33,203 nt of DNA from a bacterium (GCA_031082145.1 JAVHLP010000002.1:1-33203), one strand, 5' to 3'. Shown: positions 8,488 to 15,812, counted from the stretch's first letter. Made by a program: numbers and translations. The notes: generated by a model not told the origin, from the sequence alone.

Positions 8488-9567
8488 TTGGCATCAGCCG
8501 GGACTGACGAGCGATTGCTGGACACCATGCGCCGGGTGGCCCCCGGTACGCCGTTGCGGGAAGGCTTGGATAGCGTCTTGCGCGGGCGCACCGGCGCCTT
8601 GGTGGTTGTCGAGGACGGCCCCGAGATAATGGCCATGGCCGACGGGGGATTCCGGCTGGACGCGCCCTTCCACCCGTCCAGCCTATACGAGTTGGCCAAG
8701 ATGGACGGGGCGATCATCCTGTCCGAAGACGGGCAGCGCATCGTCAGGGCCAACGTGCACCTCCATCCAGACCCGGGAATATCGTCCGCCGAGACGGGGA
8801 TAAGGCACCGGGCCGCCGAGCGGGTGGCCCGCCAGACCGGTGCGCTGGTGATCGCGATCTCGGCGCGTCGCAACGTGATCTCCGTGTACCGGGGGGGACT
8901 CCGTTACCTGACACGCGATCTGGGCTACTTGCTCACCGTCGGCAACCAGGCCGTTCAGACCCTGGAGCGAACCCGTTCCTCGTTGGATCAGGCCCTGAAT
9001 GGCTTGTCCACTCTCGAGTTCGACGACCTGGTGGTTGTCGCCGACGTCGCCGGGGTCATGCAGAAGATCCACGCCACCCTGCGGGTGATGGGCGAACTGG
9101 AGCACTACGCGGCCGAACTGGGTGAAGAGGGGCGGCTGATCACCATGCAACTGGAGCGGCTGTCCAGCGGGGTCGAGGAAGAGAGCCTCCTCTGTCTCCG
9201 GGATTACTGCCCGGTGGCGGACGACGCGGGCTACCTGGAGATGTTCCGCGAACTCCGCACTCTACCGCGCGACGTGACAGGCGATCGAGCGGCCCTGGCC
9301 CGGCGCCTGGGGTTGGCCAGCGGCCCGGGAGCGCTGGAGACTCCCGTCAGTCCCCGGGGCTACCGCCTGCTGAGTCGCATTCCTCGCCTGCCCATGGGGA
9401 TCATTGAGAATCTCATCAAGCGGTACGGGGCTTTCCCGCGAATCGCGGCCGCCGGTACAGAAGACCTGGACGGGGTCGAGGGCATTGGCGAGAGCCGGGC
9501 CCAGGCTATCGTGCGGGGGTTGGCCCGCCTCCGGGAGACCTTGCGCCGCAGCCCCCAGGAGTCCTAG
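8488..9567 (+). CDS. disA: DisA, diadenylate cyclase and DNA integrity scanner
   Basis: A 359-residue protein that makes c-di-AMP from two ATP and pauses at recombination intermediates. The DAC domain (about 15-145) has the catalytic DGA motif in LAKMDGAIIL (D73-A75) and RHR in GIRHRAAERVA (106-108). A helical spine follows (about 150-290), then a C-terminal helix-hairpin-helix DNA-binding region with VEGIGESRAQAIVRGLARL. The TTG start at 8488 has a G-rich ribosome site (8473-8479) at good spacing; the first ATG in frame is at 8527 and would remove 13 residues. The gene follows clpC by 20 bases, so read-through from the ctsR promoter is likely. Its stop overlaps the stop of the convergent gene on the other strand. 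Confidence 0.95.
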   Translation: MASAGTDERLLDTMRRVAPGTPLREGLDSVLRGRTGALVVVEDGPEIMAMADGGFRLDAPFHPSSLYELAKMDGAIILSEDGQRIVRANVHLHPDPGISSAETGIRHRAAERVARQTGALVIAISARRNVISVYRGGLRYLTRDLGYLLTVGNQAVQTLERTRSSLDQALNGLSTLEFDDLVVVADVAGVMQKIHATLRVMGELEHYAAELGEEGRLITMQLERLSSGVEEESLLCLRDYCPVADDAGYLEMFRELRTLPRDVTGDRAALARRLGLASGPGALETPVSPRGYRLLSRIPRLPMGIIENLIKRYGAFPRIAAAGTEDLDGVEGIGESRAQAIVRGLARLRETLRRSPQES

Positions 9568-9959
9568 CAGAACTTGAAGATGCCCAATGCCGAAAGGCGC
9601 TGGCGCTCCTTGAGGAGGACATCATAGAGGTTGAGGCTAAGCAGGTTGCACAACCCCGCCACGTAGAAGAGGTGATTGCCCAGTTCTACCTCAACGGCTT
9701 CGAGGCAGTTCTCACAGAGCTTACCGGCGAGGTGGGTGTCCATGTGGTCGCGCAGTTCCTGCAGTGAAACGTCCTCGGGGACGCGCTGGCGGGCGGCACT
9801 TATCGTGAGACAGCCACAACTGGTGATCGACTTGGCTATTGCCCGGTTAATGCGGGCGTTCGACTCCTGCAGCTTGGTCATGACATCCAGGACGCTTCGG
9901 TGCCGGACCAGGCAGCGCTCAACGGTGTCCTGGAACTCGCTGCAGAGAAGGTCCTTCAT
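9564..9959 (-). CDS. Conserved cysteine-rich small protein, function unknown (DUF1573-annotated clostridial type)
   Basis: A 131-residue soluble protein. From memory it resembles a clostridial family sometimes annotated with DUF1573; this was not searched. It has eight cysteines (6, 16, 48, 50, 82, 85, 104, 131), with CGC at 48-50 and CENC at 82-85 as possible metal or thiol sites. The C-terminal ELGNHLFYVAGLCNLLSLNL is reminiscent of the second half of MazG-like NTP pyrophosphohydrolases, but the usual Asp after ELG is Asn and no upstream EExxE pair is clear, so enzymatic function is not claimed. The start (MKDLLCSEF) has GGAGG upstream; the frame extends 12 codons further without support. 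It has its own promoter (10000-10029) and runs opposite its neighbours, ending tail-to-tail with disA by a 4-base overlap. Confidence 0.75.
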   Translation of the reverse strand: MKDLLCSEFQDTVERCLVRHRSVLDVMTKLQESNARINRAIAKSITSCGCLTISAARQRVPEDVSLQELRDHMDTHLAGKLCENCLEAVEVELGNHLFYVAGLCNLLSLNLYDVLLKERQRLSALGIFKFC

Positions 9960-9999
9960 AGGGAAACCTCCACTCCGCCAAAGACGCCGCGTCAAGCCA

Positions 10000-10029
10000 A
10001 TTGTAACCGAGCCAAGAGCGGTCTGTCAA
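10000..10029 (-). promoter_or_regulatory. Sigma-A promoter of the cysteine-rich gene (minus strand)
   Basis: Read on the minus strand, TTGACA (10024-10029) and TACAAT (10000-10005) are 18 bases apart. Transcription would start near 9993, about 35 bases before the ATG. Confidence 0.8.
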
Positions 10030-10088
10030 TTCCAGCTGGCTCTTGTACCTGCGTCGGAGCTTGTCGACCGGATCGGCCGGGAGGTATC

Positions 10089-10164
10089 TGGTGGACGTAC
10101 CGGGACTTGAACCCGGGGCCTCCGGCTTGCGATGCCGGCGCTCTCCCAACTGAGCTATACGCCC
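10089..10164 (-). tRNA. tRNA-Ala (anticodon CGC)
   Basis: A 76-nt cloverleaf on the minus strand with GGGCGTA pairing TACGTCC, D arm GCTCAGTTGGGAGAGC, anticodon loop ATCGCAA (CGC, reading GCG) and T loop TTCAAGT, ending in an encoded CCA. The G3-U70 pair, the alanine identity element, is present. Confidence 0.95.
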
Positions 10165-10180
10165 ACGCTGTACGAGATCA

Positions 10181-10210
10181 ATTCTAACCGATGCCCCCAA
10201 CCATCGTCAA
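10181..10210 (-). promoter_or_regulatory. Sigma-A promoter of tRNA-Ala (minus strand)
   Basis: On the minus strand TTGACG (10205-10210) and TAGAAT (10181-10186) are 18 bases apart, about 17 bases before the mature tRNA 5' end. It points away from the carD promoters in the same gap. Confidence 0.75.
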
Positions 10211-10248
10211 CGTGATGCTCTCGCCGCCGACAGCCGGAGAACGCATTG

Positions 10249-10278
10249 TTGACAGGGGCTTACGGGACGTGGTAAAAT
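10249..10278 (+). promoter_or_regulatory. carD promoter P1 (sigma-A)
   Basis: TTGACA (10249-10254) and TAAAAT (10273-10278) with an 18-base spacer. It is the upstream member of a tandem pair. Confidence 0.8.
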
Positions 10279-10288
10279 CATGGTTTCC

Positions 10289-10317
10289 TTGACACCAGCT
10301 GGCTGTCGTGGTACACT
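10289..10317 (+). promoter_or_regulatory. carD promoter P2 (sigma-A)
   Basis: TTGACA (10289-10294) and TACACT (10312-10317) with a 17-base spacer. Transcription would start near 10324, almost at the ribosome binding site, so P2 mRNA would have a very short leader. Confidence 0.72.
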
Positions 10318-10337
10318 GACCGAGTGGAGGTCTCTTC

Positions 10338-10829
10338 ATGGAGGGCACTTTTGTGTTCAACGTTGGCGACAAAGTCGTCTACCCCATGCACGGAGCAGGC
10401 ATCATCGAAGCCATCGAGGAACGGGAGATCCTGGGTCAGAGGCAGCAGTACTACGTGATGCGCCTACCCATCGGCGAGATGAAGGTCATGATCCCCACCC
10501 GCAACGTTGATGGCATCGGGCTGCGTGAGGTCATCGACCACGGAGAGGTCTGCAAGGTCTTTGAGATCCTCCGCTCGCAGAAGACCAAGATGTCGACTAA
10601 CTGGAACCGGCGTTACCGCGCGAATCTCGAGAAGATCAAGAGCGGTGACATCTTCGAGGTTGCCGAAGTGGTGAGAAACCTGATTCTCCGGGACAAGGAG
10701 AAGGGACTCTCCACCGGTGAGCGGAAGATGCTCGACAACGCCAAGCAGATCCTGATCAGCGAGCTTGTTCTGGCCCAGGGCATTGATGAGACGGAAGCGA
10801 GGGACTTGCTCGAAGATCTGTTCCGCTGA
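10338..10829 (+). CDS. carD: CarD/CdnL family RNA polymerase-binding transcription factor
   Basis: A 163-residue protein of the CarD/CdnL group, which binds the beta subunit of RNA polymerase through an N-terminal Tudor-like domain (also found in TRCF) and stabilises open promoter complexes, often at rRNA promoters. The N-terminal domain (about 1-65) has FNVGDKVVYPMHGAGIIEAI (4-23) and YYVMRLPIGEMKVMIP; the rest is the helical C-terminal domain, with NWNRRYRANLEKI and LDNAKQILISEL. The ATG has GGAGG upstream. The gene has two promoters and its own terminator, so it is a single-gene unit as well as lying in this conserved cluster. Confidence 0.93.
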   Translation: MEGTFVFNVGDKVVYPMHGAGIIEAIEEREILGQRQQYYVMRLPIGEMKVMIPTRNVDGIGLREVIDHGEVCKVFEILRSQKTKMSTNWNRRYRANLEKIKSGDIFEVAEVVRNLILRDKEKGLSTGERKMLDNAKQILISELVLAQGIDETEARDLLEDLFR

Positions 10830-10844
10830 GGGTCCTGACGGTCT

Positions 10845-10872
10845 GGGCGCCGGCGTCCCGCCGGCGCCCTTT
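10845..10872 (+). terminator. Rho-independent terminator of carD
   Basis: GGGCGCCGG (10845-10853) pairs perfectly with CCGGCGCCC (10861-10869) around a 7-base loop, followed by TTT. It begins 15 bases after the carD stop. The T tract is short but the stem is very GC-rich. Confidence 0.8.
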
Positions 10873-10889
10873 GCTCGGGGAGACCGGCG

Positions 10890-10919
10890 TTGAAAGCTCG
10901 GGAGGGGATGAACTATAAT
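10890..10919 (+). promoter_or_regulatory. Sigma-A promoter of the PIN/TRAM gene
   Basis: TTGAAA (10890-10895) and a perfect TATAAT (10914-10919) with an 18-base spacer, just upstream of the ribosome site GAGGAGGTGAGG. Confidence 0.8.
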
Positions 10920-10941
10920 TGAGCTTGAGAGGAGGTGAGGA

Positions 10942-12021
10942 GTGCTGCCGCAGAAGATCTTCCGGGGAGTGCTGACCCTCGGGGGGCTAGCGGGTGGATT
11001 GGTCCTCACAGCGAAGGCCTGGGACCCGGTCCAGGATTTCCTGGGCTACCGGTTCGCTCTTTCCCCCCTCTGGCCCACTGTGGGTGGGGGTTTGCTGGTC
11101 GGAGCGGTCGCCTTTCTGGTGGCTCCGTGGATCTGGGCCGGAGTCCGGGCGACTGCCGCTTGGCTGGAGGCCCGGCTTCACCGGGCCTCGCTGCAGGAGA
11201 TACTGGCGGGGTTACTTGGTCTGATTCTAGGACTCATTGTCGCTACTTTGCTGGCTTGGCCTTTCTCGCAGGTTCCCTTAGCGGGCCGGTACCTCCCGCT
11301 TGGAGCCAGCCTGCTTCTGGGCTATCTGGGCATCAGCGTGGGTATCAAGAAGCGGGATGAGTTCGGGAACCTCCTGTTCGGCCGTCGCGACCGCGGAGGT
11401 GGCAGCGGCGGCAATAAGATCCTCGACACCAGCGTCATCATTGACGGCCGGATCGCGGATGTCTGTAGCACCGGCTTTGTCGAGGGAACCCTGATTGTAC
11501 CCTCGTTCGTGCTGGAGGAGTTGCGCCACATAGCCGACTCCCCCGATGTGCTGAAGCGAAACCGGGGGCGCAGAGGGCTTGACGTGCTGCGCCGGATCCA
11601 GACCGAGCCGGGGGTGCAGGTCCAGCTCTACGAGCGCGACGCCGGCGGCAATGCCGAAGTGGATACCAAGCTGGTCCGCCTTGCCCGGGCGCTGGGGGCC
11701 AAGATCGTCACCAACGACTTCAACCTCAACAAGGTAGCTGAACTCCACGGGGTACCCGTTCTCAACATCAACGAACTCGCGAACTCGGTGAAGCCCGTCG
11801 TCTTGCCTGGCGAGGAGATGACCGTCCACGTGATCCGGGATGGCAAGGAGTCGGGACAGGGCGTTGCCTACCTCGACGACGGCACCATGATCGTGGTGGA
11901 CGGCGGCAAGAAGCACATCGGGGAGAGCGTGGGGGTTCTGGTTACTAGCGTTCTGCAGACTGCCGCCGGTCGCATGATCTTCGCCCGCCCCAAGGCGGGC
12001 GAGAGGATGTTGGACAGCTGA
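10942..12021 (+). CDS. Membrane-anchored PIN/TRAM domain protein (YacL type)
   Basis: A 359-residue protein of the Bacillus YacL family. The first ~135 residues hold four hydrophobic segments (for example LTLGGLAGGLVLTAKAW and EILAGLLGLILGLIVATLL). A PIN nuclease-like domain follows (about 155-285) with LDTSVIIDGRIADV and IVPSFVLEELRHIAD supplying acidic metal ligands, and KIVTNDFNLNKVAELHGV. The C-terminal TRAM domain (about 295-350; GQGVAYLDDGTMIVVDGG) is a likely RNA-binding fold. Substrate unknown; an RNA-related role is inferred from PIN plus TRAM. The GTG start has a strong GAGGAGG site. It is probably co-transcribed with ispD, 23 bases downstream. Confidence 0.92.
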   Translation: MLPQKIFRGVLTLGGLAGGLVLTAKAWDPVQDFLGYRFALSPLWPTVGGGLLVGAVAFLVAPWIWAGVRATAAWLEARLHRASLQEILAGLLGLILGLIVATLLAWPFSQVPLAGRYLPLGASLLLGYLGISVGIKKRDEFGNLLFGRRDRGGGSGGNKILDTSVIIDGRIADVCSTGFVEGTLIVPSFVLEELRHIADSPDVLKRNRGRRGLDVLRRIQTEPGVQVQLYERDAGGNAEVDTKLVRLARALGAKIVTNDFNLNKVAELHGVPVLNINELANSVKPVVLPGEEMTVHVIRDGKESGQGVAYLDDGTMIVVDGGKKHIGESVGVLVTSVLQTAAGRMIFARPKAGERMLDS

Positions 12022-12044
12022 GCGGGGACAACCGGCCAGGCCGG

Positions 12045-12746
12045 GTGGTCGCGCTGGTGCCGGCGGCGGGGTCCGGCTTGCGCGCAGGAGGAGAAGGGCG
12101 GAAGCTATACGAGCCTCTCGGCGACCGCCCAGTGCTCACGCATACCCTGGGCTTGCTGCAGGACTCCGACCTCATCGACGAGATCCTACTGGTCGTCAGG
12201 CCGGGAGACGAAGATCGCTGCCGGGACGAGGTCCTCCGGCCTGCTGGCCTTACCAAGGTCACCGGTCTGATTCCCGGTGGAGCGAACCGCCAGGAATCCG
12301 TCTTCCTGGGGCTCCGGCACATGGGTGGCGCAACCGACTTGGTCGTCATCCATGACGGGGCCAGACCCCTGGCATCGCCGGGTCTCTTGCGGCGGGTGAT
12401 CGAGGCCGGCCTGAGGGACGGCGCGGCAGTGCCCGGCATAGCGGTAAACGACACCGTCAAGCGGGTCAGGGCGGGAACAGTCGTGGAGACGGTGGACCGG
12501 GATGGACTCATGCGAATCCAGACGCCCCAGGTCTTCTGGTTCGACCTGATCTGGATGGCCCACAGCCGGGCGAGAACCGCGGGCGTGGTAGCCTCCGACG
12601 ATTCGGGCTTGGTGGAGCGTCTCCGCCACCGGGTGACGGTGGTGGAGGGCGAAGACGAGAACCTGAAGCTGACTGCCGCCTCCGACTTGCAGCTGGCCCG
12701 GGCCATCATGGAAGCCCGGACCCGCAGCGGGGGGGAGAGAGCCTGA
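12045..12746 (+). CDS. ispD: IspD, MEP cytidylyltransferase
   Basis: A 233-residue enzyme of the MEP isoprenoid pathway that transfers CMP from CTP to 2-C-methyl-D-erythritol 4-phosphate. The nucleotide-binding PAAGSGLRAG lies near the start, followed by KLYEPLGDRPVLTHTL, the conserved VVIHDGARPLA, VNDTVKRV, TPQVFWFD and ASDDSGLVE. The residue normally Gln in the K-Q-x-L segment is Leu, a mild variation. The GTG start at 12045 has only a weak ribosome site, and no ATG or TTG is available upstream in frame. The stop TGA shares its last base with the ispF ATG, so translation is coupled; adjacent ispD and ispF are commonly found. Confidence 0.93.
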   Translation: MVALVPAAGSGLRAGGEGRKLYEPLGDRPVLTHTLGLLQDSDLIDEILLVVRPGDEDRCRDEVLRPAGLTKVTGLIPGGANRQESVFLGLRHMGGATDLVVIHDGARPLASPGLLRRVIEAGLRDGAAVPGIAVNDTVKRVRAGTVVETVDRDGLMRIQTPQVFWFDLIWMAHSRARTAGVVASDDSGLVERLRHRVTVVEGEDENLKLTAASDLQLARAIMEARTRSGGERA

Positions 12747-13246
12747 TGTCCGGCCGGGCGCGGGTAGGACTGGGCCAAGACGCGCACCGGCTCGTCGCCG
12801 GGCGCGAACTGGTGCTCGGCGGGGTCCGGGTACCCTACGCCCTGGGACTGGACGGTCACTCCGACGCCGACGTGCTGGCCCACGCCATTATCGACGCCCT
12901 GTTGGGAGCCATGGGGGACGCCGACATCGGCACTCACTTCCCCCCGGGCGACCCGGCTTACAAGGACGCATCCAGCCTGGACCTCCTGGCGCGCGTAGGT
13001 ACCCTCATTCGCGGGCGAGGATATGTGGTGGGCAATATCGACGCCACCGTGCTGGCCGACGAGCCGAGGTTAGCCCCTCATAGCGCGGAGATGCGCCGGC
13101 GGCTGGCGCAGGCGCTGGCGATCGAGCCACACCAGATTAACGTGAAAGCGAAGACCATGGAGGGAATGGGTTTCGTGGGCAGGCGCGAGGGCCTGGCCGC
13201 GCTCGCAGTTGCCCTGCTGGAGCCCTACGGGGAGGATGGGCCATGA
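12746..13246 (+). CDS. ispF: IspF, MECDP synthase
   Basis: A 166-residue enzyme that cyclises CDP-ME 2-phosphate to 2-C-methyl-D-erythritol 2,4-cyclodiphosphate in the MEP pathway. The metal ligands are visible in GLGQDAHRL (Asp and His; most members have D-V/I-H) and in the His of GLDGHSDADVLAHA. GDADIGTHFPPGD and KAKTMEGMGFVGRREGL are the other family blocks. Normal length. It overlaps ispD by one base and the next gene by four (ATGA). Confidence 0.95.
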   Translation: MSGRARVGLGQDAHRLVAGRELVLGGVRVPYALGLDGHSDADVLAHAIIDALLGAMGDADIGTHFPPGDPAYKDASSLDLLARVGTLIRGRGYVVGNIDATVLADEPRLAPHSAEMRRRLAQALAIEPHQINVKAKTMEGMGFVGRREGLAALAVALLEPYGEDGP

Positions 13247-13983
13247 CCTGCCGGGTGGCGGCGACCTTGGCCTTGTTGGCGGTGGCCTTCACCTTATCCC
13301 CTGCCGGGGCAGCCCGGGGGCCGACCGGGCCCTGGTTTCGACCGGTGAGCGAGAGTCCTTCCGGGGCGGCCGAGGTGCTGATTGGCCAGGCGGTGGTGGT
13401 TCGCCTGAGGGCGCCTGTCGATGAGTTGTCCGCCGATGACCGGGCTCTGGTGGTGGCCACGCGTCTGGCCAGCCTTCTCTTCCACGGTCTGGACCCTGGG
13501 GATGTCTTCCCCGCCATCGCAGGTAGCCAGGTGGTGGTCATAGCCCAGAGCGTCCCCGTGGTTACCGTGGACGAGGAAACAGCCCGGCAACAGCAGGTGA
13601 GCTGCCTGGACCTGGCGCTCGCGTGGAGCAACAACCTCCGGCGGGCGCTGGGGGCGCCGGCGCTGGACGCCCAGACCGAGTACGGAGTCGCATCCTGGTA
13701 CGGGCCGGGTTTCCATGGCCGGCGGACCGCCAGCGGGGAGGTATTCGACCAGGAGGCTTTCACAGCGGCCCACCGCACCCTGCCCTTCGGAACGGTGGCC
13801 ATCGTCACCCGCACTGATACGGGCCAGTCGGTTGCCGTCCGGATCAACGACCGCGGGCCCTGGGTGCCGGGGAGGGTCATCGATCTCTCGCGGGCCGCCG
13901 CCAAGCTGATCGGGCTGGTCGGCGCTGGCCTGGCCGACGTCCGGGTGACCACGTGGTCGGTCGCCGAAGATGGATCACCCTGA
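13243..13983 (+). CDS. Secreted RlpA-like protein with an extra N-terminal domain
   Basis: A 246-residue exported protein. Residues 1-23 form a signal peptide. The C-terminal part (about 147-235) is a double-psi beta-barrel of the RlpA family, lytic transglycosylases acting on peptidoglycan: GVASWYGPGFHGRRTASGE (148-166), AAHRTLPFGT and INDRGPWVPGRVIDLS. E166, H177 and D203 fit the active-site residues described for Pseudomonas RlpA. No SPOR domain is present. Residues about 44-137 form a separate domain (VLIGQAVVVRLRA, VVVIAQSVPVVTVDEETAR, LALAWSNNLRRAL) that from memory resembles the exported domain preceding some MscS-type channels. It begins by ATGA overlap with ispF and overlaps mrnC by 14 bases. 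Function in wall remodelling is inferred. Confidence 0.85.
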   Translation: MTCRVAATLALLAVAFTLSPAGAARGPTGPWFRPVSESPSGAAEVLIGQAVVVRLRAPVDELSADDRALVVATRLASLLFHGLDPGDVFPAIAGSQVVVIAQSVPVVTVDEETARQQQVSCLDLALAWSNNLRRALGAPALDAQTEYGVASWYGPGFHGRRTASGEVFDQEAFTAAHRTLPFGTVAIVTRTDTGQSVAVRINDRGPWVPGRVIDLSRAAAKLIGLVGAGLADVRVTTWSVAEDGSP

Positions 13984-14380
13984 TCCGAAGCGGCTCCCTA
14001 TGCCGGTCCTGGCGGCCGTAGGGGACGCCGTGTGCAGCCTATACATCCGGGCCCGGCTGGCCTGCGGCGGCTCCTGGCGGGCCCGATCGCTGCACCAGGC
14101 GGCCACCCGCTGGACCAGCGCGGTCGGACAGGCCGGCCTGCTCCCGCTCCTGGACGGCTTACTTGAGCCGGACGAACGGGACATCGTTCGCCGGGGCCGT
14201 AACACGAAGACGGGCAGGGGTCCGAAGAACGTCCCCGTGGGAGTCTACCGGGCCAGCACGGGGTTGGAGGCCTTGCTGGGCTATCTCTACCTGCAGGGTC
14301 GCACCAAGCGGCTGGAAACCATACTCGAGGCGCTCTGGGAAGCCGCCCCGGGGGGTGGAGGTGGGGATGGTGAGGGTTGA
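13970..14380 (+). CDS. mrnC: Mini-ribonuclease 3 (MrnC)
   Basis: A 136-residue RNase III-like enzyme without a double-stranded RNA-binding domain, which matures 23S rRNA ends in Firmicutes. AAVGDAVCSLYIRARL holds the first catalytic Asp region; RRGRNTKTGRGPKNVPVGVYR and the STGLEALLGYLYLQG block, with its catalytic Glu, are diagnostic. The last residues are a glycine-rich tail. The ATG lies inside the end of the RlpA-like gene, and the end overlaps thyX by 14 bases. In Bacillus mrnC follows cysS; here cysS and cysE are missing from this place. Confidence 0.92.
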   Translation: MDHPDPKRLPMPVLAAVGDAVCSLYIRARLACGGSWRARSLHQAATRWTSAVGQAGLLPLLDGLLEPDERDIVRRGRNTKTGRGPKNVPVGVYRASTGLEALLGYLYLQGRTKRLETILEALWEAAPGGGGGDGEG

Positions 14381-15056
14381 GCTGATCGCCCATACTCCTG
14401 ATCCCCAGGGGGTGGTCGCCGCAGCCGCACGCCTCTGCTACTCGGAGGCCGGCATCGAGGCGATCCGCGAGAGCCAACCGGCCGGTCGGGTTTCGGGGTT
14501 TCTGGCCCTCCTGCAGGAAGCCGGTCACCTGTCGCCGCTGGAGCACGCGTCATTCACCTTTTACCTGGAAGGGTTCTCTCGCGTGACGACCCACCAGCTG
14601 GTGCGCCACCGCCTGGCCAGCTACTCCCAACAGAGCCAGCGCTACGTAAGAGTTGATAGCAACGACTTTGTACTCCCCCCCTCGGTCCGGGTCTCCCCCG
14701 CTGCCCGGGCCGAGTATGAGCGGGCCCTCGAGGTGACCGCCACCTCATACCGGCGGCTGATGGAACTGGGAGTCCCGCGGGAGGACGCCCGCTACTGCCT
14801 GCCCCAAGCGGTTGCTTCCCGTCTGGTCTTGACCATGAACGCTCGCGAGCTGCTCCACTTCTTCGAGCTTCGCACCTGCCGCCGGGCCCAGTGGGAGATA
14901 AGGCTGCTGGCCCTCTTGATGCTCCGGCAGGCCAGGAAGGTGGCCCCCGCCCTCTTCCGGTTGGCCGGGCCCGACTGCCTGACGCGAGGGGAGTGCCGGC
15001 AGGGGAAGTACTCCTGCGGGCGGCTCGGAAAGCCGGTCTCCGGGGAGGGACCATGA
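14367..15056 (+). CDS. thyX: ThyX, FAD-dependent thymidylate synthase
   Basis: A 229-residue flavoenzyme that methylates dUMP to dTMP using methylene-tetrahydrofolate and reduced FAD, unrelated to ThyA. The signature RHRx7S is present (R80-H81-R82 to S90, RHRLASYSQQSQRY), with SPLEHASFTFYLEG upstream and the active-site region NARELLHFFELRTCRRAQWEIR near the C terminus. Normal length. The ATG at 14367 has GGAGG at 14357-14361; GTG codons at 14361 and 14370 are in frame but worse placed. It is embedded between mrnC and rlmB with overlaps on both sides. Confidence 0.95.
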   Translation: MVRVELIAHTPDPQGVVAAAARLCYSEAGIEAIRESQPAGRVSGFLALLQEAGHLSPLEHASFTFYLEGFSRVTTHQLVRHRLASYSQQSQRYVRVDSNDFVLPPSVRVSPAARAEYERALEVTATSYRRLMELGVPREDARYCLPQAVASRLVLTMNARELLHFFELRTCRRAQWEIRLLALLMLRQARKVAPALFRLAGPDCLTRGECRQGKYSCGRLGKPVSGEGP

Positions 15057-15811
15057 CCCTGGAGCAGATCGAGGGCGTCAACCCCGTTGTTGAGGCGCTG
15101 CGAGCCGGCCGGCCCCTGACCAGGATCTTCGTCGCCAGAGATCTCCATCGGCCAGCGGTGGACCGGCTGGTGGCCCTGGCCCGTGAGCGCGGAGTGCCGC
15201 TGCAGGAGGTCTCCCGGGAGCGGCTCAGTCAACTGGCCCGCTCTCGCGCCCACCAGGGAGTGGTGGCCCTGGCCGCGGCCCGGGACTATGCCGATCTGGG
15301 GGAGGTGCTGGATCGCGCCACGGTGCCCTTTCTCGTAGCTCTGGACGAGCTACAGGACCCGCAGAACCTGGGTGCCATCATCCGCACCGCCGATGCCGTG
15401 GGTGCCGACGGGGTCATCGTTCCCGCCCGAAGGTCCGCCGGGTTGAGCCCAAGCGTGCTCAAGGCTTCGGCGGGGGCCGCCGAGCACGTGTCGGTAGTGC
15501 GGGTGACCAACCTGGTGGGAACTCTGAAGTTCCTTCAGGAGCGAGGACTATGGGTGGTAGGCGCCGATGCGGCGGGCGACCGTTGTTACTGGGAAGCCGA
15601 TTTTCGGGATCCGCTGACCTTGGTGATCGGCGGCGAACACCGGGGATTGCGCCGCCTGGTCCGGGAGACTTGTGATCACGTGCTCCGTATTCCGATGGCC
15701 GGGAAGCTCGACTCCCTGAACGCCGCCGCGGCGGCGGCGGTGTTCATGTTCGAGGTCGCCCGCCAGCGGACCGCGCGTGTGCTTGACTTGTCCAATCGCC
15801 GTACACTATAA
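15053..15811 (+). CDS. rlmB: RlmB-type 23S rRNA 2'-O-methyltransferase
   Basis: A 252-residue SPOUT methyltransferase of the TrmH/RlmB family (Bacillus YacO), which methylates a ribose of 23S rRNA (G2251 in E. coli). The N-terminal substrate-binding domain (about 1-75) begins IEGVNPVVEALRAG. The SPOUT motifs follow: LGAIIRTADAVGADGV, VIGGEHRGLRRLV and IPMAGKLDSLNAAAAAAV, which form the trefoil knot and SAM site. The ATG overlaps the thyX stop by four bases. The sigH promoter lies within its last codons. Confidence 0.93.
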   Translation: MTLEQIEGVNPVVEALRAGRPLTRIFVARDLHRPAVDRLVALARERGVPLQEVSRERLSQLARSRAHQGVVALAAARDYADLGEVLDRATVPFLVALDELQDPQNLGAIIRTADAVGADGVIVPARRSAGLSPSVLKASAGAAEHVSVVRVTNLVGTLKFLQERGLWVVGADAAGDRCYWEADFRDPLTLVIGGEHRGLRRLVRETCDHVLRIPMAGKLDSLNAAAAAAVFMFEVARQRTARVLDLSNRRTL

Positions 15812-15812
15812 T
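15783..15812 (+). promoter_or_regulatory. Sigma-A promoter of sigH
   Basis: TTGACT (15783-15788) and a perfect TATAAT (15807-15812) with an 18-base spacer, overlapping the rlmB stop codon. Transcription would start near 15819, leaving a leader of about 227 bases before sigH. Confidence 0.82.

Noticed and set aside
10181-10320. Possible T-box or riboswitch in the tRNA-Ala/carD gap
   Set aside because: The gap is filled by three sigma-A promoters; no T-box motif or aminoacyl-tRNA synthetase gene is nearby.
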